Shown here piece after piece: positions 32,700-44,989 of a stretch of DNA of 64,000 nt (its first letter is position 1; each line of letters begins with the position of its first letter). The stretch lies in contig JALBUN010000014.1 in assembly GCA_025174535.1 (NCBI GenBank), positions 496,001 through 560,000 of the forward strand. The letters run 5' to 3'. The stretch is from Cantharellus purpuraceus (taxonomy: Eukaryota; Basidiomycota; Agaricomycetes; Cantharellales; Hydnaceae). The translations under genes were made by a program, and so were the position numbers. The notes beneath the pieces are model-generated. The model saw nothing but the letters and a program-made list of their open reading frames with translations. It ran no database searches and was not told the origin of the DNA.

Positions 32700-34518
32700 T
32701 TACTCCCCACGACCGATAGCCACAACCTGAGAAGGGAGTTCAGCAATTGACTGTGCCGCGCCACCCCCACTTGGACACACCTTGAAACCAATCTCTCTAA
32801 GTTTCTCGGCATCCATGAGTAACCTGCCATCGAACAAGAATGCAGGCTTGTTCATTTGAGAATACACAGTCTTCCAGTCGATCTCCTTGAACTCCTTCCA
32901 CTCTGTCGCGATAACAATCGCTTCTGCCTTATGACACGCGTCAAGTGCGCTCTTCGTGATTGACACTTGTTTTTTGACTGGAAGGGACGGTTGGATAAGT
33001 TATGCGCGTAGACGTCTGGTATGGACGCACTTTGGTCTAGAGGCACGTTAGGGGATGCCTCTGAGAGATCTTGCCATATCTGGGCCTCCTCTACCTGTGG
33101 GATGTCAGGAAGATAACCCACGCAATCTTACATACCACGCACTCGAGGATCAAAGATGTTGATCAGAGCCCTCTCCTCTTGAAAGTGTTGAATTAAAGTT
33201 ATGGCAGCGGATTCTCGGGTATCACCAGTGTCAGCTTTGAAGGCGAAGCCCAGAACAGCAATGCGCTATCATGTGATGCGATCAGTCAGGGACCACGAAA
33301 GGACAGAGGGCGTAGACCTTTCCGGTGATGGTATTGAAAAGGGTATCGACAACCCTTTTGGAAAACCTTCTCTTCTGGTAGTTGTTTAATTCTACTACTT
33401 GCTTCCAATAAGCAGCAACCTCTGGCAGGTGCAGACTCTCGCTCAAGTACACAAGGTTAAGGATGTCCTTTTGAAAACAGCTCCCGCCGAAGCCAACGCT
33501 TGCTCTGAGAAATTTAGGTCCAACGCGCGAATCGCAACCTACTGCATGAGCAACCTCGTCAATATTGGCGCCAGTGGCTTCGCAGATGGCAGATAAGGCG
33601 TTGATGGAAGAAATGCGCTGTGCCAACATGGCATTGGCAGCAAGTTTAGAGAGCTCGGAGGACCACAAGCCGACTGTCAAAATCCGTTCCTTGCTGAAAA
33701 CTGCTCAGATGACAATAGAAGTAGGGCGAAATGACAGGACTCACGGGACCCAATTGGCATACACGTTGCTCAATGATTGACAAGCGTCTTTGCCTTCAGG
33801 CGTCTGGAGTGAGCCAATAAGTACGCGATCAGGTTGGAGCAAGTCGCTGATAGCGGTGCCTTCCGCAAGGAACTCAGGATTGGAAAGAATTTGGAATTGA
33901 CATCCAGGCTTTGAATTGGCTTCAAGGATGGTGCGCATGGACTCTGCAGTTCGGCAGGGTACTGTTGACTTCTCAACGACGATCTTTGACGTGCTCGCAA
34001 CGGCAGCAATGCGGCGTGTAGCAAGCTCGACATAACTAGTAGCGAGTGTGAGGAATAACTAGCCAAATGCATATGCAGCTCACTTCAGGTCTGCAGCGAA
34101 CCCAGCGCCAATGCCGCTCTTTTTCGTAGGAGTGTTGACGCTAACGAAGATGAGATCTGCCTCTTGGATACCCTTATCGACGTCAGAAGAGAAGAAAAGG
34201 TTACGCCCTCGAGCCTGACGGACGACATCATCCAGGCCAGGTTCATAAATAGGGAGGCTGAAATTAGGGCTATTCCAAGCATCTATTCGGGATGTATTGA
34301 GGTCCACAATGGTGACCTGGATATTGGGACATCTAAGAGCGATGACAGCACATGTCGGACCACCTGACAGTATGCCAGTTGATTCCCTCTGTGTTCCCTG
34401 TAATAGATAGGCGTCTCACCGACGTAACCAGCACCGACTATTCGAACTTGTCAGTTGGGTCATTTGGGACGACATTGTACTCACTACAGCAAATCTTCGA
34501 GACTTTGACGGGAGCCAT
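32700..34518 (-). CDS. UGD1: UDP-glucose 6-dehydrogenase
   Basis: The enzyme oxidises UDP-glucose to UDP-glucuronate with two NAD+, feeding xylose- and glucuronate-containing wall or capsule glycans. Start 34518 gives [11 protein letters not shown]. An intron then restores the NAD-binding glycine motif IGAGYVGG. Later exons carry [59 protein letters not shown] and the catalytic block [17 protein letters not shown] with its Cys. An exon with [18 protein letters not shown], the NAD-sugar-dehydrogenase cap region, comes after. The C-terminal exon is [19 protein letters not shown]. All landmarks are present. About ten introns. The same pathway context (SGNH-type surface protein downstream) hints at wall-glycan work, but the spacing is not operon-like. 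Confidence 0.94.
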
Positions 34519-35004
34519 GTCACTGAAGCAACGAAAGGGGTAAAAGGAGAGGAGCTGGTCAGGGATTTTAAAGGGAGTGACTTGGCCAGCAGGAGGAATC
34601 TATCAGGCGCTATTAAGGCTTGGTTCGGCAATGGCCGGGGTGTTTATTGAAACTATCAAAAGTACACCTGCTTAATTTCCAATACAGTTGGCGTATGTGA
34701 ATCGTGATCACGCGACAAATATAGTAACGCAAGTAAACGAAACGAACAGGGAAAATAGGACGAGACTGTCAAGGTGACAGAAAGTCTGAAGAGCATCAGC
34801 GCATAAACGCGTACACAACGCGTCAAAACGCGTCGTTCACGTTGCAGAAGAGGCTAGGCGGCACTAAGGGGTGGCGGGAGACTCCTGGCAATCTGTAAAG
34901 CAGCTAGGCAATGATTTCGTGGGCCATCGAGATATCCCATATGAGGAGAGATTGCGGAATGACATCCAGGACATGGAGGCAGGCACGGCTAATTCTGGTG
35001 GGCC
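34519..35004. other. Intergenic, UGDH promoter side
   Basis: Between the UGDH start (34518) and the stop of the EST1/SMG7-like gene, both on the minus strand. No supported open frame. Several CGCGT runs lie around 34805-34835. Confidence 0.4.
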
Positions 35005-38000
35005 TCAACTTGGCGCCCAAGCGCCCGAACGCTGCATCTGCGCTTGCTGCTGGATGCGTGGTTGAGAGTACGGCAAGTCAGCCGCAAAGGGGCCTAGGGG
35101 CGCTCCAAGCCCAGTCAGGCTCCCCTCTCCAGAATATGACCATGTACTCTGATTCGATAAGCCCGAGTGCATAGCTGGCAAGGCGGGCTGACCGTAGCCT
35201 TGCTGTGGCGAAAAACTTTGAACTTGATGAGAAAGATGATTATTTGAAGCGCCTGAAAACAACAAGGGATGTTGCTGTTGGTGATTTTGAGAATACGGAG
35301 GAGAGGGGGCTTGTCCAAAGACCTTGGCATTATTCGCAGGCTGCAATGTGAATGATGTCAAAGGCGGGGAAACGGTGTGCCTCTGTTGAGTTTGAGATTG
35401 TGACATTGTGGGTTGAGATGAACCCTGACTTGGCCATGGCCCCTGATGAAGAGATGCACCAGGTGAATAGGCAAGTGACTGTGAAACATGACGTTGATGC
35501 ACATAACCGCCCCGAGTGGGGGTCGCAGGAGGAACAGAAACGCTCTGGCCCAATCCTGATGGATACGTTGACGCTGCTGGGGGCGACACACGTGCCTGAG
35601 CACCAGGATACCCTGTTACCCGCAAGTTACTCGCGGACAGCGATGCGGAATCATGCGTGGTAGTGCTCCAAATAGACGGTGGTGCACTCGGAGACGCTGA
35701 CCCGAAGAGGAGGGGAGGGGCAAATGGTGATCCAGGTGGAAGTGCACGACCAATGAATGGATCGGCCGAAGACGTACCGCGGGGTCGCATCATCTCATTC
35801 AGGAGATCTTCTGCAGTAACGGCTTTGGGTGGAAGCGGTTTGGAACGTACCGAAGGTGTTGCAAAAGAACTTGCATTGGAAGACGGCCTATAACATGTCA
35901 GGACAAGAAGTTTGACTGGTTCAATGCAGCACTCACACAGTCTGATGCGAAATATTCTGCTTAGGATAGACTACCTGCTCCATCTCATCGTCGTCATCAT
36001 CGGACGGTAGGACCGCTGTCATAGCCATATTAACAATGTCATCGTCAGTCCTTGTGCTGACAGTTGCATTGTCATCGTCTGCTTCCGAATGCACTTCTGC
36101 CTCGTGCATGTTGTCTCTTTCAAATGTCCGAGTCTCGGGCTCCAGTACATTCCTTTCAAGATGAGGGGTTTGGGCGACATCTGGTTTGGGTGAGGCGTGT
36201 GATACAGTGGCATTGACTGCTGCGCTCCCCTCTGGCGCGCTTCGGCGGTTGGTGACCGCAAAATCCACAGGAGAATCCTTTATTAAGCTTAATAATCGAC
36301 TTCATGATATAAAAAAAAAAGACGTAGACTTGCCGTTGATTCACTAATTTTTACAGCATCTTGTAGTAAATCTGCAATGCGCATTAACTGTTCTTCATTT
36401 GGGTGCACCTGGCTCTGCCCAGGTTCGAGCCCAATTGAGGTGCTTGCACTTGAATTAAACATGGCCTGCTTGAGCGGGGCAAAACCACTGACGTCCACAT
36501 CTTCTTCGAGACGCAGTGTCAATTTCGGAAGTTTGTCGATGGGAAATATTTTCCCTAGAAGAGCTGAAAATCCCGAGTACGAAGCCCAAAAATCGGATAG
36601 AATGAACATGACGTCGACGCCAGTCTCAGATCCCAGACGAGATGGCGCTTCTAAGAGATAACTCAAGTGGACGGTCAGCCATTTGGATCCGATGCGCAGC
36701 GCGGGGAGTGAGCGTCGAAACACTGCAGTGATGCTCTGTGCGAGATCGGTCTGGACTTCGCCAGCAGCCCAAGGCGTTCCGTTCACGGAGGGCTCCGGAG
36801 AGGATGAGGCATCCGCGAGTTGCACATAACCAATTTGATACAAGGTCTGCATGATGCTCAGGATGTGCGCAAAAATACGCGCCTCGACGGCAACCCCCCT
36901 CCTCGCGTCTCGCTTTGCGTTAGGGTCGCGTAGAATGCGACATCTCCACAGTGCACCAAGTGCAAGCACTAGAGTCTTCCAAATGATATCAGTTGGAAGG
37001 ACGCGCTCGGAAACGAGAGCAGAGAAATTCGCCATTACTGCTTTTGCGTGGCCTGGCAAGTATATGTCGCCTCTAAAAGACAAGCAATCACCTGTTAGAC
37101 GATGGGAGTCACACCGAAGCGCCTCGATGCTCACTGAGCGGGATCCAACCTCCATAGCCCATGCAGTGCAACAAGAGACTTTTTAAATCTCTCGACCCTC
37201 ATCTTGGGCGACTGAGTAATTTCGCTGGAGCCTGCTTCAAGCTTCGCCAGAGCGATTCTGTACCCTTCAAGATTACGGCTGAGAGTGCTGTCCAGATTCG
37301 CCGCTGCAGTTTCATATGGGTGCTTCACGCACATAGCGCGATAATACTGGAGAACCGAAGCGAAAGGGTCCTGTTGGTAATTGGCGAGGATTGCAAGCTG
37401 ATGGCATGCGTTCCCAACGTCGGGAACAAGCAACCTTGCCCGCTCGTAACAGTCCTGAGCCTTGCTATAATTTCTTGGCCTGGGCGGCTGTTCAATAGCA
37501 CCCCTTCGCCCACCCCTTCCGCGACTAATACTCTTCGACTCGTCGTGGAAGTCCTTGCCAGCCCGAGGTCGCCCACCACCTTCGTTGTAGTGTTCTCTAT
37601 AACGAGCGATATCCCCTAGGCAGACAAGGGCTTTGCTGAGCATAATTAGCTTTTGCTCCTTCTGGCTTGGGGAAGGTGCATCTGTTGCGGCCTCATTTGG
37701 AAATACGTTCCGGCGGTCGTTCCTAGGAGACCCTTCCGTGCCAGATGGATCGACAATGGCGATACCCAGTGCGGAAAGTGCAGGCTGCGCATCCTCTAGA
37801 CCAAAGACCCGCACGACACGCACGATTAAGCTTGTCCAAAACTTTTCTTCTTCCGCCAGGAACTGGCGGAAGCGGTGGACGAGCTTGCGATGCTCCACAA
37901 CACCAGAAGGTTTGCCATGGTGGTTACTCTGTGCATGATGGCCACGGCTTTGCCCATGGTTATCGCCAGCTGACTGATGCACCACAGCGTCAGCAGCTGC

Positions 38001-38358
38001 AATACGCTGCTTGTAAGCAGCAATGATATAATATGAAGTAGTCATCCAAAGTGAATGATCAGCGTCCTTTGACTCCTTGGAATATGGATGGACAAAGATA
38101 AGTTGCAGATATTGTCGCCGTAGACTTGTCAAAGGCAAGTGTAAATAGCCTGAAAGCGGATGAGACCGGCAACGTACTTGGCTCTTTGGAACTCAATCTC
38201 CCGGTCCCAAGGTTCATGATTCTTCAAAGAATCCTTGAGGCCCTGGGTAAGCCCTTTTGCCTCTCTAGATGCAGTTCAGTATAACAAACGCGTTGCATCG
38301 GAGGTCATTCAACGCCTCACCTGGCGACAGAGACGGCACTTATTGATTCATGCGTCAT
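35005..38358 (-). CDS. EST1/SMG7-like protein (14-3-3-like and TPR EST1 domain)
   Basis: Est1/SMG5-7 proteins bind phospho-UPF1 in nonsense-mediated decay or act at telomeres. Exon 1 (from ATG 38358) gives MTHESISAVSVAR and joins across a 52-bp intron to EAKGLTQGLKDSLKNHEPW and DREIEFQRA, the conserved N-terminal block. The next exon has LRRQYLQLIFVHPYSKESKD and LWMTTSYYIIAAYKQRI. The signature of the EST1 DNA/RNA-binding domain follows: AQDCYERARLLVPDVGNACH, QLAILANYQQDPFASVLQYY and RAMCVKHPYETAAANL. The C-terminal half is long and acidic, then Pro/Ser/Gln-rich (about 35005-35880), without known domains. The stop at 35005 is chosen because the frame is open up to there. Whether the role is decay or telomeric cannot be told. 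Confidence 0.88.
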
Positions 38359-39387
38359 TGTATGTGATCGTCGAGTTTAGACCTTGGTCATGGTGGTACG
38401 AAGTGGCTACTAGTATAGCTAACGCTGGTGAGCAAGCCACGGCACAGTGGATGAACTTCCGCGGAGTTGGGCGGAGCTCAAGCTCAAAACCCCTGCCGGA
38501 CTTTTTTTTACCGAAGTTCAAATTTCATCCACTAGACGTTTCAGTACTTATCTGAGATCAAGGCGAGGACAGCTTGCCACAAGCTCATCATCACTTGAAC
38601 TCGACCACAGGTCCACAACGTTCCTTTCGTACGAACACCTAGGGGCTAGTACAGGCACCGCCTCAGAGGGTTCTGGAACGTCTTTTAGGGACTCGAACGT
38701 GGTGATTCAATAGAACGCTCTAATTTACACTCGCCGTCTGGCACAGGATTCTTGAGCACCTTTACTCCTTAGCTAGGGATATGATATATCCCCAAACTCG
38801 GCAGAGCAACCGACAAGCCGTGCTATGTTGCGGTATACTATTCTATGGACGTTGATTCGCTTCTCCAGCTTGTGACATGAGTTGGGAACTGTATCGTTAA
38901 TTTTCATGTGACTGAAGCCTCCAAGTAGTGATCACGCTTCTAGCTCTTTCTCGGAAATGAGAGCAGCCCTTGAACTAGGTAGTAGAATACTTATCCCAAA
39001 GGCTTCCTAGTCGGTGCCACTGTGTTGACTAGTAAGATAATATCTGAGGCGATAGTGGGAGGTAATATCTTTGAGTGCTATTTTCTTGTCCTACATCGTT
39101 GTGGATTGCAAGCAGCCACCTTGCAGACGATCGACATCACGCGACAGCGTGCCCCATCTAATTCTCGATTCGGGTTCTCTAGCTACGCAATTTACCAGCC
39201 GCCTATAGAAGAGCTATGGGGACGACTTGCGAAAACTAGAAAGCGACTTTTGATTCTGGCATGACCTGCGCCCATTCCTGTTTCATTACTGATCTCATAA
39301 GCGATGATTACGCTAGGCTCCCACTCGCTGTCAGTCCCTGGCGCTCTAAGCTCTAGGTCCTAAGCATTACCTCTTGCCTATCACACC
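38359..39387. promoter_or_regulatory. Divergent promoter, EST1/SMG7 / SGNH-type gene
   Basis: About 1 kb without a supported gene, with short frames only. It should contain the promoters of both divergent neighbours. Confidence 0.45.
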
Positions 39388-41558
39388 ATGCTCTCCCGAC
39401 TTGCCTTACGGTTTTTAGTCTCTTGTGCTGGAGTAATAGTCCTTACTTCTGTCCTTGTATCACGCAAAAATATTCCCGATCGATTTCGGCTTGGGAATTT
39501 AGCCGGTCATTACCCTCCGCCTGTTGATTTACCAGTAATCTCAAAAGAGAAAGAGACTAACCCGCCAGCAGTCGTCGATGAGACCAGGAATTGCGACAGA
39601 TGTCTCACATCGCCAGAATGGTGCTCAGAGTTCGGGTCGAGGAATATGGATCTGAGTGTGGCCTACGAAGGTGAGTCGCCGAGTAAGATCATGCTTATCA
39701 AATTCATAAAGGCAGGAAGGTACGGGAGAGCGCCTTCGTCGGGCAATAGCGAAGTCGGAGCATGGACAGCCTGTCAAGCTGGGCATCATTGGTGGATCGT
39801 TGTCGAGAGGCCATGGGTGCCATTGTACGACATTCCATAGACAAATATTTGACTGTACGTTATCTTTCGGCTTCAATTTTACCAGATGCTATCCTCACTT
39901 CCAGTAAGGGTGGAACGCGACGTATCCTCACCCTGATAACCTCTATGTGGATGGATCTGTGGGTGCTAGAGGTTCGAATTATTTCAAGGTCTGGTTGAGG
40001 TTATGTCTTGCTAGCCGTCTAGTTACGCCTTTCCCTCTCAGTTCTGCCATGGAGAGCACCTACGTCCGGATCTCGATGTTATCATACTGGAACTTAGTTC
40101 GTACCTCTCTACGAATCTGGACTTCCCATCTTGTCTGACCATCATGTATGCAAAGGTATAAATGATCGTTTGTAAGTGGTTGAATCGCACCATCTCGAGA
40201 ACCATTTGGATTCACCAGCCCCAGGGATGTCAAAGACTTGCGAAATGTCGAATCCATCCTTCGATCACTACTTTCCTATGACACACAGCCTGCAGTCATC
40301 ATGACTGCATCCTTTTCCCTCATGGACAAAATAGAGATGGGAGTCGACGCTCACTTACCTGTGGCGCAGTATTATGACGTTCCTGGGAGTCGTCCATCTC
40401 GTCTACCTGATCTTATTCTAACACTAGCTCCCTTATCTAGGTTATCAAGTATGTTTCCAGCTGTCCCCAGAACATCAAGGACACACCTTACCATACACAC
40501 TCATAGCATGCGAAACTCCCTACTCCCAATTATCAATCATAATCCAGAAATGATGAAGAGTATGCGAAGAGTTGCCTGTCTTCTTCTGTTTCTATGCTAA
40601 AATGTAGTGATCCCTTAGCATACTTTGCTTGGGAACACCCCGATCCAGATCGAGTAGACATACTTCACTTCAGCAAGATTGGACACACCGCGTTGGCGAA
40701 GACTACGATAGCGTTGATGTGAGCCACATTCGCGATTTCAAACAAGGCCATCATTCACTGATTTTAATCAGACAAAGGCAAACCTGTATATTCAAGCATG
40801 GCCGACCATTCAAGGCTCCTGATCCAACTATATTCCCCGCCGGTCAAGACTATTCGTTGACTGTTCCTAGAGTGCGTTACCTCAGCTTTCATTCTGTTCC
40901 TCCCCCCACGCCAACTACTTCTACAGCAACGGATGACGGATTACTTTAAAGCTTCCCCGGATGTGAAGTCGCCTATTGACAGGCCCACTTGCATGTCGAT
41001 CGACAGCGAGCGTCACCCACTGTCCCCCCTCCCCATTGCTACAGACAAAGGCTGGGAATCCTGGACACTCCCCAGAACAACAAAGCGGTACCTACGTGCC
41101 ACGGAAGTTGGTGCTCGCTCCAGCTTTGAGGTAGAGTTGACTTCAGGTCACGTAGGTGTCAACCACCAATTAAGTTACATCCCCTATTTCTCATGTTTGA
41201 CTGGAAAGGTCGCGATCTATTACCTCAGAAGCCGAAGCATGGATCTAGGACATGCCAAGTGTTGGTTCGACAACGACGAACGGCATGCGAAGGAACTTGA
41301 TGGCTGGTGGGATCGAGCTGAGTGTGTATCCGATATACATCTGTGATGAGACTTTATGCCGACATTTGTGAAAGGAACGTTGGCGATTTCACACTGATAA
41401 ACGACCAGCCTATTTCTCCAGGAAAACATATAGTCCATTGTGAGATTTTACCAAAATCCGGAAAGCAGGAGGGCCGGGGTACTACGTACGACGTATTGTC
41501 CGCACTTGTTATCAAAATTGCTGACCTCGGACTGCCAGATTTCTTCTCATTGCTGTAA
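39388..41558 (+). CDS. SGNH-hydrolase-like membrane protein, capsule-associated type
   Basis: The protein starts with a type II membrane anchor (FLVSCAGVIVLTSVLV), then a Cys pair (CDRCLTSPEWC). The core then reads KLGIIGGSLSRGHG, like the first block of SGNH esterases, followed after an intron by YPHPDNLYVDGSVGARGSNY, and later CHGEHLRPDLDVIILEL. Near the end of this domain VDILHFSKIGHTALAK matches the DxxH catalytic end block. A second, beta-rich domain follows (FKHGRPFKAPDPTIFPAGQ, PTCMSIDSERHPLSPLPIAT, IYYLRSRSMDLGHAKCWFD). This two-part plan is what basidiomycete capsule-associated-like proteins show. The likely role is removal or transfer of acyl groups on wall or capsule glycans in the secretory pathway. 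That is an inference. About ten introns, and the exon order around 40440-40900 is approximate. Confidence 0.72.
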
Positions 41559-42235
41559 TGACCATCTAGATCAATGGGGAATCTATTAGAGGACAAAATC
41601 ATATATATATACCTTACCCCCACATTCTTCTGACGCATTTCCGCGGGCAGCTGTGTTTCATCAAACACGCGCAGCAGCCATACCGCCTGCTTCTATGTTA
41701 TTTTTGCTACGGACGATGAATAATAGGCTGTAAAATAGAAGATCACTTACCCTGGTTGCTACAATGAAATCTTCGTTGGACTATGTATATATATATGCTG
41801 CATCCTGAGTTCGTCGTGAGGTTTACAGTCGGCCTAGGTCAGCCCAGGCCCCTTCTCCGGACCTAGGCATACAACGAGCATCCTGAGAATACCCTCACGA
41901 ACTTCCATAACACACATCGCATTTGAGATAGCACGAAATCTGAACTGTAGGGTCTGTGACGCAGGAAAGCGTATTGGAAAGTATTAATACAGCCTTTTGC
42001 CGGTACCGGCGCAAGGATTTGTTCATTATCGAACTAAGCCAGACTCGTACGATGCTCATTGCTTGACCTCGTCGACTGACCGGGCCCGTGTACAAGACAG
42101 ATCAAGTCACCTTCAGTTCCTCGAGGCCCAGAGTTTGAAGCTCATGATTGATCTCATGTAAATGATCCATAAATGATCTGTGAAAAATGCGCAATAGGTG
42201 ACCAGTCGGTCAGCATTCCACGTGCGTTCCAAGAC
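41559..42235. other. Intergenic, convergent SGNH-type / HGD
   Basis: AT-rich 3' flanks with short (TA)n runs near 41602-41611 and 41786-41794. No supported open frame. Confidence 0.45.
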
Positions 42236-44526
42236 CTACGGCTTTAAATCTTCCCATGTTTTCGGATCGCCTTCGCGCACTGTTCCGGTCCTGTTCATGG
42301 CATAATCTGTAAGGGTGAACATCATGCTTGACTCGAACATGAATGCTATGCTCATCACACGAGTGAGAAACACATCTGTGCCCCAAATTAGACCTGCGCA
42401 CCAATGGAGCCATCGTTGATCCATTGAGGTGTCAGATCGGCCACGCTTGCGTGTTTGAACGGCTCAGATCCCGCTGGAGAATGATGAGAATGGGCATGCA
42501 CCAATGCCGCTATTGTAATCTAATTGAGACTTACGTCCGTGAGGTACAAGTGGCGGGGTGTAGTTCATGCTCCCGGGCTCAAACCCACTGCGGGCGAGAT
42601 ACTTACCATAAATGAGGCCGACGAGCTCACTGGCAGCATTACGATGATAATACTGCATAAAAGTATACATATTATTAAGCTAGGAGTGTCATTGAGTAGG
42701 CTTGAACTCACGGGTGGTCGGAATGTATTGAGGGCGACATCCCATCGAGGACTAAATATCAGGAAGTCTGCCAGAGGGGTACCAGGAGTTTTAGACTTGA
42801 CTGTTAGGACACAGAAAATACAAGGGTCCATATGATCCTATCAGAAAGGAGTGTTATTAGGTCTCGAAAGATGCGTCCTACGAGACATCCTGGTGCTCAC
42901 CTTGGAAATCGAGCCAACGCTGATGAACTTCTCGAGAGCGTACTTGTATGGCACGTAGCTGCTTTCATGTATGACACTGCTACGCATCCTGGATAGTCAG
43001 GGAATAAACATACTTTCCGTGCCAGGCAACTACATCGAACGGTGTATGCGTCTGCTTGCAGAGATGCAACGAACCGGCAACTCTGCATGAAGGTGAGCCG
43101 GGAGTAACATCAATTTCCGAATACTTACTTGTATATAACTGGCGCAGGGAGATGTCAGGGTACCTCACGATGCATGTTACACAAATACACTCACTCTCCC
43201 AAGAGGTCTGATCAATGTCAAAACTTGCCACGGGATGTTCAAAGTCGCGGGCGTTTGCCATGCCATTTGCTCCAAGAGGGCCTAGCTCTGGCAGTTCGTA
43301 ATGTGCGCCGAAAACTTCCTGTATATCTGGCGTGACGATTTCACGTTAGGCAGAAATAAGTATTTCATGAATATGAGCAGTCGCACAACCACGGGAAGGG
43401 CCATCTGGCAGAGAAACCTGTTGGGTGTGAATATCGTAGGGGGCTTTAGAGGGATGAAGTGATAGCAACCTTAAATCGTATTCCACGTTGAATAACCACG
43501 ATTTCTCCAGGTCGCACCATCAATCTGAGCAATGGAACTTAACGTCTCAAAAAGGTATTAGAAGATGAACGTACCTCCCAAACTCAGTCTGTATATCGAG
43601 CCTTCCCTGGCTCGGAACAATGAGAAAATCTCCGTCGTTGTTCACGAAGGCCTTCTTTGCCATTGAACAGTTAGCTGCATAAAGATGCACTGCTATGCCT
43701 TCGCGAAGCGTAGGATCGCCGCTCCCTGCAAGGGTCTTGAGTCCTTCAACGAAGTCAGTCCTCATAGTTGGGATGTTGATTGGTTTCCAAGCTATGCCGG
43801 AAATGAGGCCAGAGCAATAAGATACACGAGAAGACATACATATCTGAGTAGGGCTAACAGTTACTCTTGGGTTGATCGGCAAAAAGTTGGCTTCGAGCTA
43901 GATATCATTTTGGACAGGGCGGGGTCAAGCAAAAATCAAGTGACTGACATCTGGATTTTCAGCGAGGCGAGTGAACCCTTGATGAGCCACTGCTGGACGG
44001 ATTCGATATAGCCATCTGAAGCGTGACTGTTATAGGCGAAGGCACTAATGAATTGGAATTTAAACAAACGTACGCGTTCTGGTTATCACGTCTTGGCGCA
44101 ACGAATGCAGTTCCCGTTATCTGGTATTATTTAGAAATTTGGAGGTATTTTAGGGATAATTTCCACAACCTGTTCTGCGTAAAGCCCATACTTGCACTGC
44201 TGGGGGCTGTTTTGACCCAGTGGCAGAGTCCCGGGTCTGCACGTGCGATGCTAATCAGTCTGTGAGCTCAGGTTGTACTCGAGCAGACGTACAGGGCTTC
44301 ACTGGCAAATCTGTTACCAAAGCCGACCTGCAAGGAGGTTCCGGTTAGCGAGAGTATTCCATGGTAAGTATGCCGGGTCGCGTACCTGATAGATATAAGG
44401 GTCTTGCTTTGAGGGCTTTGTTGCAAACACAGCTCCTGCTGCAGCAGTTGGGAAAGACTATAAAATGAGGGTGTAAGTACTGGATGAAACAAATGCAAAG
44501 CAATCCCGTTATACTTGGGAACTCAT
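42236..44526 (-). CDS. HGD: Homogentisate 1,2-dioxygenase
   Basis: This Fe(II) ring-cleaving enzyme turns homogentisate into maleylacetoacetate in tyrosine and phenylalanine breakdown. Start 44526 reads MSSQ, a 56-bp intron joins it to [20 protein letters not shown], and [16 protein letters not shown] follows across the next intron. Downstream exons show [72 protein letters not shown] (an iron-ligand region), [20 protein letters not shown] and [17 protein letters not shown]. The last exon gives [18 protein letters not shown] and ends at TWEDLKP. All conserved blocks are present in order with no stop between them. About a dozen introns. Other genes of the tyrosine pathway are not adjacent. Confidence 0.93.
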
Positions 44527-44989
44527 AATTTGGCTTCAACTAGTTTGGGATTTAGATCCTTGGTATATTCTAGGATCATTTGTAATCCATCCAGAGGCTC
44601 TACTTTTATGCCACGCTTGTCATCCAATCACTTGAATCATGTAGTCATAATCTAATCTGATATGCACTAGTCACGCTCATGTCACATAGTCGCATCTGCA
44701 AGCACGTGATCCCGTGTAAGGACCGCAAGTCCGGAGCCACCAACTTATTGCTTCTGACCACCTTACAAATCTTTGATATGAGACAGAGACAACTTCAATC
44801 CGTATAAGTAGTTAGTGATAACATGTATGTAGGGCATTCATAACTGAATACCAACTAACCGAATACCAACTTGGTTGTGAACGCTCTTTGAGTAAACACT
44901 CCTAAGTTGTCTGACTCCGCTACAACTTCTTACATCCCGCTGCTTCCCATCTCCCGTAAAGACCGTACGCGTGAAATCCGAATTTTGCT
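44527..44989. promoter_or_regulatory. Divergent promoter, HGD / DUG1
   Basis: About 460 bp between divergent start codons, with a GCACGTGATC box at 44703-44708. No supported open frame. Confidence 0.5.

Noticed and set aside
39962..39975. GGTTCGAATT stretch resembling a tRNA B box
   Set aside because: It lies inside the SGNH-type coding exon (ARGSNYF), with no A box or cloverleaf around it.
41600..41800. Short (TA)n runs taken as possible mobile-element traces
   Set aside because: Too short, with no terminal repeats, target duplications or transposase frame.
43685..44011. 108-codon + strand frame over the HGD gene
   Set aside because: Antisense shadow of conserved HGD exons and without family support.
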